64,000 nt of DNA. Source: Phanerochaete sordida. Its lineage: Eukaryota > Basidiomycota > Agaricomycetes > Polyporales > Phanerochaetaceae. The stretch spans positions 372,001 to 436,000 of the forward strand of contig BPQB01000015.1 in the NCBI GenBank assembly GCA_019973155.2, in the 5' to 3' direction. This document shows, in pieces, positions 11,340 to 21,659 of this stretch. The first letter of the stretch is position 1, and each line of letters opens with the position of its first letter. The notes under the pieces were generated by a model, which saw only the letters and a list, made by a program, of their open reading frames with translations, did no database searches and was not told where the DNA came from. The position numbers and the translations under genes are program-made.

Positions 11340-11640
11340 CTGTTTGTGACACGACTTATGTCAGTCATTACCTTGTGCTTGTTTTGCAGTGCTCGAGGAT
11401 ACTAACATGACCATATTTGTAGGATCTCGACTGCATTCTACCGGATTGTGCTCATGTAATTCATACTACGCTTTTCCAAGCGAACATTTACGACGTGTGG
11501 CTTGAATATATTCCCCTGGAGTAACGCTACGAGCGCGGTAGGCTGCCTTCGTCCAGGGTTGCCAAACAAGGTTCGACATATGCCAGATTAGGCATGTCTT
11601 GAACGATTGCGTAAGCAGCGCTGGCGCGCCCGTGCACTGG
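11340..11640. repeat. 3' flank duplicated with 13,060-13,545
   Basis: Several blocks recur in the same order after the second Smr gene. Examples are gtgctcgagga at about 11,390 and 13,130, gggttgccaaa (11,559 and 13,464), acatatgcca, and gattgcgtaagcagc (11,604 and 13,512). The tandem duplication therefore included about 300-480 bp downstream of the coding region. The copies have diverged by substitutions and small indels. Confidence 0.7.
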
Positions 11641-11649
11641 CAAGTCGCC

Positions 11650-11714
11650 CAAGCGCCTTCAACATCTATTCGCGGGCCAGCAGTCGGAACCCGAGGTCAT
11701 GTCCTTCACTCAAC
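11650..11714 (+). pseudogene. Second copy of the 65 bp gene fragment at 3801
   Basis: About 80 percent of positions match the segment at 3,801-3,865, and most mismatches are transitions. It lies upstream of the second Smr gene and belongs to neither Smr coding region. The parent gene is unknown. Confidence 0.35.
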
Positions 11715-11907
11715 GTGAGCCTGAATCTGAAGCTTGAAGTTTGAACTGTCCATCGGTATACGATGTCCACGAGGCCCGGCTGGGACCTGCCGGCGTTCCT
11801 GAGGTTCTGGGGACGAGTATATGTAAGCGGCAGTTCTGGTACCATCGGTCGAGCTGTTCCGCAGTCCATCCTCACCAAGACCCCACCCACAAGCTCACTC
11901 AGCCTCC

Positions 11908-13057
11908 TTGATGGATATCCTCGACGCCGGTATCCGTGGCCTTGCGTCGGTAATATGCTGCCTATGCTCTGACCCTCCGGCAAAGGACGTGTATCCCCCG
12001 CTGCTCCCCAACAGGCCTGCGCAGCAGCACTCGCAGCGGCCGCCGCATACCAGCACTGCTCAGCCGGGCCCCATTGCTCCGTTAGTGTCTCCTCCCCCGC
12101 CGTCTTCTAACGAGCCTGCGCAAGAGCAGCAGCAGTTGCCTCCGCGTGCTGGCACTCCTCAACAGGGCTCCATTGCTCAGTATGTGCCTCCTCCCCCGCC
12201 GCTCTCCAACAGGCCTGCGAAGTGGCCGCCGCTCCAGCAGAGCCTCATCGCTCCGTCAGCTCTGCCTCTCCCGTGCGGGCACGAGGGCCGCCCCACTGTC
12301 GCGCCAGTGTTGCAGCCCCCGCGCGAACACGGGGACCGCTTCGAGCAACGTGCAGATGGCGCGCAGCACGCTCACAGCACGAGGCGCCCACTCGATGTTA
12401 GTCATCTGCCATATGTCTGCGTGCATGTGGACCCTGACCGCGCTGCGGCGCAGGACCTGAACAACGCCGACGAGGCGAGCCCGTACCCTGCGGGGCTGCG
12501 CGCGCGCGCAGAGGCAGAGCACTTTGCGAGGGAAGAAGCGATGCAGGAGCGCCGCAAGGCGGAACAGGACGGCAACATACCGCTCAGCAAGCAGCTCTGG
12601 AACAAGGCCCAGGAGCACAAGGCCGAGATGCAGCGGTTAAATGCGGAAGCAGCCAAGTGGATATTCGACAGTGCGTATATACTGAGCCAGCTGGTAGTGA
12701 ACGTGCGCTAATGCGTGTGGGCAGCGAACAACCGGGACAGAACGTCCGGAGAGGTGGACGTGCACGGACTTCACGTCCAGGAGGCGATCAAGCACACGAA
12801 GCTTGCCGTTGAGGAGGCAAAGGCTCGCGGACAGTCTGAGCTACGCATCATTGTCGGTGAGTGCCCGTCTTTTGAACGCTACGACATACATTCTTACCTC
12901 TCGTCCAGGGAAGGGCTTGCACTCGGAGGACCACAAAGCAAAGCTCAAACCCGCTATCCGAAGATTCCTGAAGGTGCAGCAGCCCGCCTGCGCCGTGAGG
13001 CTCGATCCAAACAATTCCGGGGTAATAATCGTCCGCCTGGTACGGAAAGTGCTGTAA
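11908..13057 (+). CDS. DUF1771-Smr domain protein, copy 2
   Basis: Tandem paralogue of the gene at 10,331. Three exons, 11908-12670, 12725-12856 and 12909-13057, give 347 residues. The N-terminus repeats the pattern MMDILDAGIRGLASVICCLC. The linker is longer and Pro/Gln-rich (about residues 25-130), and there is no equivalent of the first intron of copy 1. DUF1771 is at about 190-255 (LRARAEAEHFAREEA...AEMQRLNAEAAKWIF). The Smr core is GEVDVHGLHVQEAI, LRIIVG, KGLHSEDHKAKLKPAI and SGVIIVRLV. A TAA at 12,709-12,711 lies inside the first intron, so the gene is not broken. A start three bases later, at the second Met, is equally possible. The shared N-terminal Cys cluster could be lipidated, but this is speculative. 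Confidence 0.85.
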
Positions 13058-13059
13058 GC

Positions 13060-13545
13060 CTTGTCAAGGTTGTGTATAATTCCTATGGCAACGATTTATG
13101 TCAGCTATCACCTTGTGCTGCTTTTGTGGTGCTCGAGGATGTCAACATCATGTATAATTATGTGCAAGTACTGGAATGAAGTCGACTGAACCGTCTCATA
13201 TAATTCATAATACGCCTGTTCAGGTAAAAGTTTACAGCGTATGGCGTGGTGTGTACCTGGATCACCGCCACGAGCGCAGGGTGAGACGGTGAGCTGGCCG
13301 AGTTTAATCCTGCGCAGCGACGAACATAACGGCGGCGCTCTGGCCGTCGTCGCGTCGTGCATCACCAGGAAACGCAAAGCCAGCTGCATAGTACATCGCC
13401 GATTCCGTGGGCTTTCCGCGGTTATGCAGGGTGCCTGAGCAGCAGTAGGCTGTCTTCAGCGAGGGTTGCCAAATAAGGTTCAACATATGCCAAATCAAGT
13501 ATGTCTAAAGATTGCGTAAGCAGCACTTGCGCGCGCGTGCAGGTC
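13060..13545. repeat. 3' flank of Smr copy 2, homologous to 11,340-11,640
   Basis: Partner of the duplicated flank after Smr copy 1. It contains an insertion of about 150 bp relative to that copy (roughly 13,280-13,435), with no recognisable content. Confidence 0.6.
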
Positions 13546-14340
13546 GCTCACGCTTTCGTGCTGCCGTTCCCTTCACGTCCATAGACCGCGTCAACTTCCC
13601 CTGTGCACATGCTGCTTCTGGCGGTCCTCTCGTCGATGTGCACAGTAAAATCTCGGGCTTAGCACGCCAAGCGCAGGCTGTCATGTGTGCCCTATCCTTT
13701 CAGGCATCGCATGAACCACCTCGTCGACGAAAGCACATGGCAGAAAGGGGAAAACGAGACGATGTGATGAAGAGTTTCAAGGAATAGGGCGCGCCGGCGC
13801 GGCGCGTCCTCGGAGATTTTCTAGGAAGACATGGCTGCGACAACTGCGGGTCGGAGAATGGCGGCCTCGAGGCTGGCGCTGCTGAGATAGCATAACAATA
13901 TCTGCTGCGATGGGAGACGCGACAGAGCTGGATTGATTACAGTCGATTATAAGGACATGGGAAGTGTGCCCTCGCGGACGGCTCATGGTCGCACGTTCAA
14001 GACGAGATTATGCTTGCCTATTCGCGGGTACGCAGCCTGCGGCTGGCGGAATCGCGGACAGTTCGGGGTTAGCAGTCGTCGAAGGTTTGGACTGCGTGGC
14101 ATCTCTGATGATGGGCAGGACTGCGGAAATGGGTATACTCTGGTCGCGCTGACTTTAGTGGCATGGAACGGCGCGCGATGGTACATCGCATGTTCAGCCA
14201 GCACGAACAGATTGTAGACTTTGCAGGCCGTTCCACACTCCTGTGCACGCATGATAGCCTGCGCGAGCGAGGACGAGAGCAAGCTCAAGTGGACAGCGCG
14301 GGAATAGATGATAATAAGGTTCTACATCATGACTCAGGTC
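13546..14340. other. Intergenic, no gene recognised
   Basis: Short open frames occur on both strands without domains or consistent splice signals. Only promoter sequence for the gene at 14,430 is supported at the right edge. Confidence 0.35.
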
Positions 14341-14347
14341 CTGCCAC

Positions 14348-14355
14348 TATATAAG
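14348..14355 (+). promoter_or_regulatory. TATA box of the Ifi-6-16-like gene
   Basis: TATATAAG lies about 75 bp upstream of the ATG at 14,430. Confidence 0.55.
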
Positions 14356-14429
14356 CCCTCGCGGTGAGCGCCTGCTGCTCTCAATCTCTCCCCTCATCTA
14401 CCACTCTTACTATCACATTTCAAGTCGAA

Positions 14430-14963
14430 ATGGCGGCCATAGGCATCGGAGCAGGTAGCGTCCTCGTCTCTTTGACTGTACATGCCGAGCCTGATGCTCG
14501 TTCCTGAGTTGTGGGAGCCGTGGGAGGCCTCGGGGCAATGTGTGCGATGCCCGCCGTCCTGGGCGCGGTCGGGTTTGCGGCCACCGGCCCTGTTGCAGGT
14601 ATGTTCACGCTCCATCAAAGTACATGGCACGCAGGACTCAAAATTGGATCTAGGCAGCCTGGCCGCGGCGGCGCAGGCGTCCGCCGGTAACGTCGTCGCC
14701 GGGTCGCTCTTCGCAACGGCCCAGAGCATCGCTATGTCGCCGCACCCGTGGTCGGCGCAGTGACGGGCAGCGTAGGCACGGCCCTTGGCGGCGCAGCCAC
14801 GGCCCTCGTCGGCGAAAGCGCAGTAGCCGCGGGCGTAGGCGCGATGGCGGCGGGCGCGGGCACGGTGGCCGCCGTCACGACCAGCGTGATGGGCGGCGCA
14901 GGCGCGACGCTGGGCAGCCTCGGTACTGCCGCCGCGGGTCTCGCCGTCAGCCTCCCGCTGTAG
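14430..14963 (+). CDS. Ifi-6-16 (ISG12/IFI27)-like small hydrophobic protein
   Basis: This is a small Gly/Ala-rich protein of the interferon-induced 6-16 type, a family of short membrane-associated peptides (mitochondrial or ER in animals) also common in basidiomycetes. The first exons are 14430-14454 and 14509-14598 and the third begins at 14654. Translation gives MAAIGIGAVVGAVGGLG, then FAATGPVAGSLAAAAQAS and GNVVAGSLFATAQSIAM, the family's typical pattern. Two in-frame outcomes exist. Reading through exon 3 stops at 14,763 (74 residues). Removing a further intron at 14687-14760 (GT...CAG) continues to a stop at 14,963 (116 residues) with a second Gly/Ala-rich half but without the GNVVAGS motif. 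A frameshift near 14,740 is a third explanation. The long minus-strand frame over it is a shadow. Confidence 0.6.
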
Positions 14964-15512
14964 TCCCGCTATACTCTCGTGAGTGCTGTTCTCAGCAAGC
15001 GTCGCTAGTCTAACCATGCTTTGCTTCAGGCTAGGGCTGCCAATCCATCGTATCGCCTTGTGAGAACGCGCGCCCCCCGAAGCCGCCCCGATCTGCTTCT
15101 CATAGGAAGCTAGCTCTGAGCAGCCCCGGGTGGCATAGAACGTCGCTGTCTTGTCTAGTACTCTCTGAGTTGTTTGACTGCATGATAGCTTTGAATATAC
15201 CTCCTGTCCGTGCGCATAACCCGAGACCATTGAAAGCAATTATCTCGTGTTATGTGTGCAAGGTTACTGTCGTAACTGGTGCCGGACTCGCAAGGCATGC
15301 CTGCCCTGTCCCCTGCGATTTCGCATTTCAGGCAGGGCTATCCGCAAACCGTTCTAACGATTCTGTACGCCCGGTGTTGCCCATATGCCGCGTGTCCTGA
15401 GGCTATATACACATCACATCAACAACGGGATTGGCGCAGCACCTTGCTTCCTACGCCCACCTTCTGGCGCCCTCCCTGGATACATTCCTGAGCGAGCCTT
15501 TGCGCTATCTTC

Positions 15513-17319
15513 ATGTCTTCTGCAACGCCTTCCGAGCCATCTAATCTGTCACTCAGCGATACAGAGGCCTTCGTCGACCTACGAGTTATGACAGAGGCTT
15601 CTCCGACGGCATCCGAGGGTTTCCTGCCAGCCCCCGCGGATAACGCTGTCCAGCCCATACCCCTTACCAACAGCCACGACGAGCCGACCGAGCGCAGGCA
15701 TCCCAAGTACTACTTCGACGACGGCACCGTCCTCCTGCTGGTGAGTGCCGCACTTCTGGTGCGCTGCGCGGCTCATATCTGATCCTGGCACAGGTAGGAG
15801 GAGTGAGCTATCGCATCCACCGGTACCTTCTCTCCCGCGACTCGCCTGTCTGGGCGACCATCCTCGCATCTGGCTCGCCCGCAGATGAGCTGAATCTGGC
15901 AGACAAGAGCACTCTCGACTTTGACGCATTCCTTGACGTGCTGTACTCGACGTACGTGCTTCCTATCTGCGCTTGACCGTGTAGGTCTCATCGGCCACAC
16001 AGCTACTACCGTGCCCCTACCCTTACGACGACGAGCGAATGGTCGGCGGTGCTCCGCCTTGCGACCGAGTGGTCCTTCGAAGACGTTCGTACCCTCGCAA
16101 TCGAGAATCTCACCCCTATCGCCAGCCCCGTCGAGAAACTCGTCCTCAGCTACTCACATGCTATCCCCGAGTGGCGCCCATCAGCGTACACCGCGCTCTG
16201 CACGCGCGACCGCACACTCACTGCCGCGGAGATCGCGGCAATCCAGGCCGAGGACGTCGCGGTGATCATGTCGGTGCGCGAGGTTCTCCTTCGCGAGGGG
16301 GCGCAGCTCGGGACGAGCGACGTCTCTGCTCGCGTCGCGGTCGTCTTGCATGCAGAAATGCAGCCGGACACGTCCGCACTTGAAACAAACGCATCTCCAT
16401 ACGCCGAGCCCGCGATCGTAGCTATGCGGGCAGAAGGTCCAGCCGTCTTCGGTTCTGCGACACCCGATGGCACCACGCCCTCTCTCTCTTCCCCCACTAG
16501 TGCCTCGGTGGACAGTACACCATCTGTGCCAGCACCTCCTCCATCCTCGGACTATCGCGCAGACATTGCAGGCCTGTTCGATGTAATTGGAAAAGACACG
16601 TTGCAGGAGGTCGCCACCGAGATCATCCGGGGCATAAACTGCGGTGACAACGCCCATGGCTTCGCGATACTCGAGTACACCATCAGCCTAATCTACGAGA
16701 AGACGGTGGCAGCCAGCCATTATTCGCCAGATAGATCATTGTGGATCGATTTGTATGAACTGATCGTGCGCGGCCTGCCGAGCGAGGCTTCCGCGTTTAC
16801 GAGCGGAGAGGCTCAGAACGACGAGGATCTGCCTCGCAGTGCTAGAAAATGCATAGTTGACCGGCTCCTTGCCCAAATTGAGTCTGTGAAGTCAATGTCC
16901 GGTACGCATAGTCCCCCGAATGAGGTCGTGGCGCTGTATATGCTGAGATATCGAAACTCTGCACAGAAGATACATCGTCCAAGGGGGTCCAAGGCGATAA
17001 CCTTACGGCCTATGTTTTCGCAACTCTTGGATTCAAGGAGTTACTGACCGTAGCCGACGTCCACGAGGTTCTCGAATCATCAATGGCGCTGGCCGAGGAC
17101 TACCAACGCAATGGACGTCAAATGCAGCTGTTTTGTAGGCTTCTAACGGCAGCTGCGCCTCAACTGCGCAGGTCCTTGATCCGCGTAGATCGCGCAGATA
17201 CTCGGAAGCGCATGAATTGCTACATGTCGGGTGTTCAAATGGCAAGAGACATAATCTCGATCTACGACCAAGAAGGCAGGTCTTGGATAAATGTATGCCA
17301 TCTACCTCGATGCCATTGA
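15513..17319 (+). CDS. BTB/POZ protein with C-terminal MIF4G-like domain
   Basis: Four exons, 15513-15740, 15794-15951, 16003-16901 and 16967-17319, are all frame-consistent and give about 545 residues. The N-terminal 60 residues are acidic and low-complexity. A basidiomycete-type BTB domain follows (about 67-230): YYFDDGTVLLLVGGVSY, RIHRYLLSRDSPVWATI, FDAFLDVLYST, then ATEWSFEDVRTLAIENL. After a Ser/Pro linker, residues from about 340 to the end resemble the helical MIF4G domain of eIF4G: LFDVIGKDTLQEVATEII, AILEYTISLIYEKTV, then ATLGFKELLTVADVHEVLE, MQLFCRLLTAAAPQL and RMNCYMSGVQ. BTB gives dimerisation or Cul3 binding; MIF4G binds eIF4A or RNA. Their combination suggests an adaptor acting on translation, which is inference. 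A further 3' exon cannot be excluded. Confidence 0.7.
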
Positions 17320-17730
17320 GAGTTGTCTTACGAGTTCCCTAGAACGCTCTGCAAATGATGTCGGGATTGGGCTGGCATTAGTCTCTTCGGAAACAGTGAA
17401 AGCCGGGGTTGGCCAAACTCACAAATGAGATAGGAAGTAGCGTTACGTCACGGCCCTCTCTTCTATTGTTTCGTGCACCTTTGACAGGGTCCTCGCCGGG
17501 CTCAGTGCATCCTGTGACTTCACCTAACAACTCTGCTATCCGGAAAACATCCTCGTCGAGACATTCATGAAGTTTGCAGACACAGACCTCGCCTTGACCG
17601 GTTGCCGTTAAACAGGACAGCATCTTCAGCGTCGGCGACAGCTTTATAGGCAGCAGACATGAGGTCTATTGTCATGATAGATACCACAGAAGATCAATAT
17701 TACAAGAAATAATCATCAAAGGATCACAAA
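17320..17730. other. Convergent intergenic region
   Basis: 410 bp lie between the 3' ends of the BTB-MIF4G gene (plus) and the helicase gene (minus). No ORF or RNA gene is recognised. It is expected to hold both 3' UTRs. Confidence 0.5.
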
Positions 17731-20700
17731 TCACTCCACCTCGGCGCGCCATGGACGGTCGACGTCAGCACTCTGCTCGCTATCTGAGTCATCGCCACTG
17801 CCGTCCTCTCCGCTAAGGCCCTCTCCCTCTAAGCCCAACATCCGCTGCCTGAGGTCGTTCACGTCGGCTGCCGCGGCTTCACGAATCTCGACATCGTATT
17901 CTCTGCCATCGTCGACGGGTTCATGCGTGTCCCAGGCGGGCGCGTCACCGCGCCATCCATGCTCGTTGAAGACGTAGTTCATGAATTTGCGCCAGCGAGG
18001 GTCGAGCGAGAGAACGTCTGGGTCCCCGATGACGATGAGCAACGCCTGAGCACGAGTGATTGCCACTGCAACGGCATGTCAGGCTCTGCTCAGGAGGAGA
18101 AGTGCTCAAAGCGTACCATTCATGCGACGCGGATTCTCCAGGAAGCCGAGGGTGTGCCTGAGGTCGTAGTCGACTAACTCGCGACTACTACGCACGGTAG
18201 AGAGGATTATCACGCGCCGCTCCTTAAGGGGTGTTAAGCATTGGTCATAGGTGTATCACTGCGCGACGCACCTGCCCTTGTAGCTCCTCCACGCTTCCAA
18301 CTTTGACGTCGTCCGCGATACCGCGGAGACTGGCTCTAATCTTGAGAACTTGTGCGCGGTACGGAGCAATGATGGCGATGTCTTGATCTCCTACGAGCCG
18401 TTCTGTCAGCACGCATGAAGTCACCCAACGAGTGCTAGCTTACTGATCTGGAATCGGTGATCTGAGCGGAGCTGCTCGACGTAGCTCTTGACCTGCAGTA
18501 CCTGCAATGGGTTGAAGTACGATGGAGATGAAGCCTCGCGCGCATCCTCCCCGGCCAAGGCGTGGAAGATGACCGGGAACTTCGGATTGGGCAGGATCGG
18601 AGAGTCGACATAGGAGTCGATGATTGCTGGGTCACCGCACGGCTGGAGTGTATTCTCGTAGAACTGCTCGCTGGGAAATTTGAGAATTGCCGGGTGCGAG
18701 CGGAAATTCTGCGTCAACTGCACGACGCTACAGCAGACAGGATATCAGGGAAGTATATTGCGACAATGGCTGAAAGGGACTTACGTGCAGCCCGCGCGTT
18801 CCATTACGCGCTCGAGGTAGCTTTTGTCAAGGCCAAACCTGCGCGCGACAGCCGAGCGGATGACGGGCCCCAGCTGCTTCGGATCGCCGGACAGAACGAC
18901 GTTCGTGCGGGCATCGGCCATGGTCTTGATCGCGGTCATGACCTCGGGCTCCGTTGCCTGCGCGGCTTCGTCGACGAAGATGTGGGTGAAGTGTCCTCGT
19001 TCCATGCCGATATTGTGCGCGAATGAGGCCGAGACGCACGTTGAGACGATCACCCGGAAGGCGTTGAGCTGGGCGATGGGCGGCAGGGTGAAGCTCCCGG
19101 AGGGATCCGAGGTCGTGTACCTGCGCAGCACGTCGGGAACCTGGGACGCGAATCGGGAGGGTGCATAGAACCGGTAGAGTTCGGTCTCGCCGAGCGCACT
19201 GGAGAGCCGTTCTGCGATGATGTCCGCGGCACTGTTGCTAGGGGCGCATGCAAGAATTCGTGCCTCTTTTTTGGCGTGGGATAGCAGCTGAAGAATGGCC
19301 TCGACGATGGTCACGGTTTTTCCAGTACCAGGCCTGCAGAATGACAGAATGAGATATAATGTTCGGACGGACGATAAGATCATGGTCGAGCGATACTTAC
19401 GGTCCAAACAGAACGAATACCGGCGAACCCGGAGGCATGCCTAGGACCCCTGTGACGGCTTGAACCTGCGGCGGGTTATTTTCGATGAGTCGGTTTCGTA
19501 TGGAGAAAGGAGCATCCACGTTAGGCGGCAAAATGTGGTCGTCCGTAGGGAACAAGAGGCGGTCAAGTGGAAACGAAGTATTCAGGGCCTGATGCTGGCG
19601 ACAATACGGAATCCGATTCAGGGTGAAGCGCACACGATACGGCTGGGTCGGTGGAGCAGCCGGGAACCGAGAGCCGAACTTCATGCCGACCTCCAGCTGG
19701 GCAACAATATATACTCGGCCTTGATACCACTTCGACCTGTCCATCCCGGGAGCAACAGGCTGCACAAAAATCCCGTCGCCTATAGGCAGATTAGCAGCGC
19801 AGAGAGCTGGATAGCGTATGGCACAGACCAACGAGGACACTGGGTCTGTTCTCAGCTAATCCCGGAACATGGAGGCTACCATGCAAGTCGTCAGCCCTCG
19901 ACTATATGGGCGATGTACTCCACTCCCACGCACTAGTATAGATTATTACGCTTTGTCAGATTTGTGTTTTCGATGTCGTAGTCCTGGATATCGAGCCTAG
20001 TGGACCTGAGGTCAGTAGCACATTCTCGCCGTGACAAATAGACAGCGCACTCTGCCTGGTACTCCTCAGCCCACACTAAAGCCTTGAAGTGTCCGCCGTA
20101 TGTGGAAGCTTTGAATGTCGCCGGCATCATCGAGGAGCGGAACTGATCCATCACGGCTGATATGGAGTCCCCCGAGAGAATGTCACGACAAAGTTGGGAC
20201 ATACGCGCTGTCGGAAGGCGCACAACGTAGTTGACCTTGGTGTACGCAGGAGGCGGATCTCCGGAGACTACGATGGCCTCGTGGTCCCGAGGGCTCCGCT
20301 TCCTGGGTACGAATGGCACCTTAGGCAGAAGTTCGTCATAGCCCGGCGCTGCAACAGTCGCGCGCATCTGCCGAGCGATGAGAAACTTCCGACCGACGGT
20401 TGTATCTTCAAATGCCAGTTCGATGCGGTCTGAGTAGACGCCGAGGTGTTCGTGCGCGAAGGTCAGGACGACGGCTGCCGTCTGTCCGCGTGTGAGTTGC
20501 GCTCTGATAGCAACTATCTGGAACGCGAAGCTTGCGTGACACGGTTAATGAGCAGGTTGTATGATGCAGGGTAGTATTGTAAGCTTACGGAGAGGCCTGA
20601 TGCTCGGAACGCTGCGACGATAGCGAGGGAGGAAGGATCGAGATAGACGATATGGGGCTGGTGCAACAAATATCCAGATTGACCTCCTTCCAACACTGGC

Positions 20701-21229
20701 CCTGGGCGATCACCAGAGTGCCAAAGTCGATGAGATCGTCGCCGGACACGGTGATGCCGAGCTTGTCCTTGGCGGCCTCCGCCATGACCGAGCGCACACC
20801 GCCGCCGAAGCGCGCCTTCTTCTGGTGAGCCTTGGTCAGGGGGTGCCGCTCCCATTGGGTCTGCTGAACGTATGCATCGCACACGTCGCAGAGAACGTAT
20901 CCCGGGACATCCCCGACAACGTCTGCAGGCACGACGTCGGCGGAGACACCCTGGGCACGTGCTGCATTGTTGTGCTTGTGGCTCTGGCGGTGGAGGGTCC
21001 AAGCGGCGTGTCCGCCAGGGCAAATAACCTGGCAACACGGGCAGCGAACGAACTTTAACGCACCGTCGACACGCCTGCGGTGCTCGTTGGAGTTCACATG
21101 TGTCTTTTGGGCTTGTTCTCCGAGTGTTGTCACCCCACAGTCGAGGCAGACGAAAATGTCATGCCGTCGAGCGCAGGTGGTGTCCGTGCAGCCTCCCGTC
21201 TCTAGCATGCGCTTGCAGAATTTTACCAT
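17731..21229 (-). CDS. MOV10/SDE3-like SF1 RNA helicase with N-terminal zinc fingers
   Basis: A UPF1-like superfamily 1 RNA helicase, closest in type to MOV10/SDE3 proteins of RNA silencing and retroelement control. It is multi-exon on the minus strand from ATG at 21,229 to stop at 17,731. The N-terminus has a CCCH-like finger (FCKRMLETGGCTDTTCARRH) and further C2H2/matrin-like fingers (FVCLDCG...H, RCPCCQVICPGGHAAWTLH, YVLCDVCDAYV). A beta-rich middle region follows. The core has Walker A split by an intron (FVLFGP then GTGKTVTIVEAI), ACAPSNSAAD, Walker B HIFVDEAAQATEP, VLSGDPKQLGP, LTQNFRSHPAILKFPS, DIAIIAPYRAQV and VAITRAQALLIVIGDP. The C-terminal tail is acidic. All catalytic motifs are intact, unlike the pseudogene copy at 5.85-6.9 kb. 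Exact intron edges were not all fixed. Confidence 0.85.
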
Positions 21230-21659
21230 GGTTGTTCACTGCCTGCAAAGAGAGGATGGGGGTAGAATGCGAGTTCAGAAGAAGCATCATCGGAGGGAAC
21301 TCCCATCTTATACGCAACGGACTCGGGTCCAGCGCCTCCAGTCACGGTCGCCAAACAAGCCCCAAATTCGCTGCGCAGCACACGATCCGGTACAGCCGTG
21401 GACAGAACCTACAGTAGCTTCAAATTCGCCTCGCCCTAACCACGGGCGAGGTCATGACTTGGCATTGCGCACGTTTACACGCGGCACAAGCGTGTATTCC
21501 AAGTATTCATATCAGTCTACAGGCTCCCCAGCAGCCTGAACCAGCGACCTATTCGCTACTCTCGCCTTCAATTTGACCATGTAAGTTTAGGCCTTCCTCG
21601 AGTGCAGCGGTACGCTGAATTCTGGATATCCTTCCAGTGCCTCTCGGACTCCCGAAGTC

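Noticed and set aside
12709..12711. Premature stop in Smr copy 2
   Set aside because: It lies inside a 54 bp GT-AG intron; the same intron exists at the same codon in copy 1.
14394..15239. 281-residue minus-strand frame
   Set aside because: It is the antisense of the spliced Ifi-6-16-like gene, whose introns, TATA box and family motif are on the plus strand.
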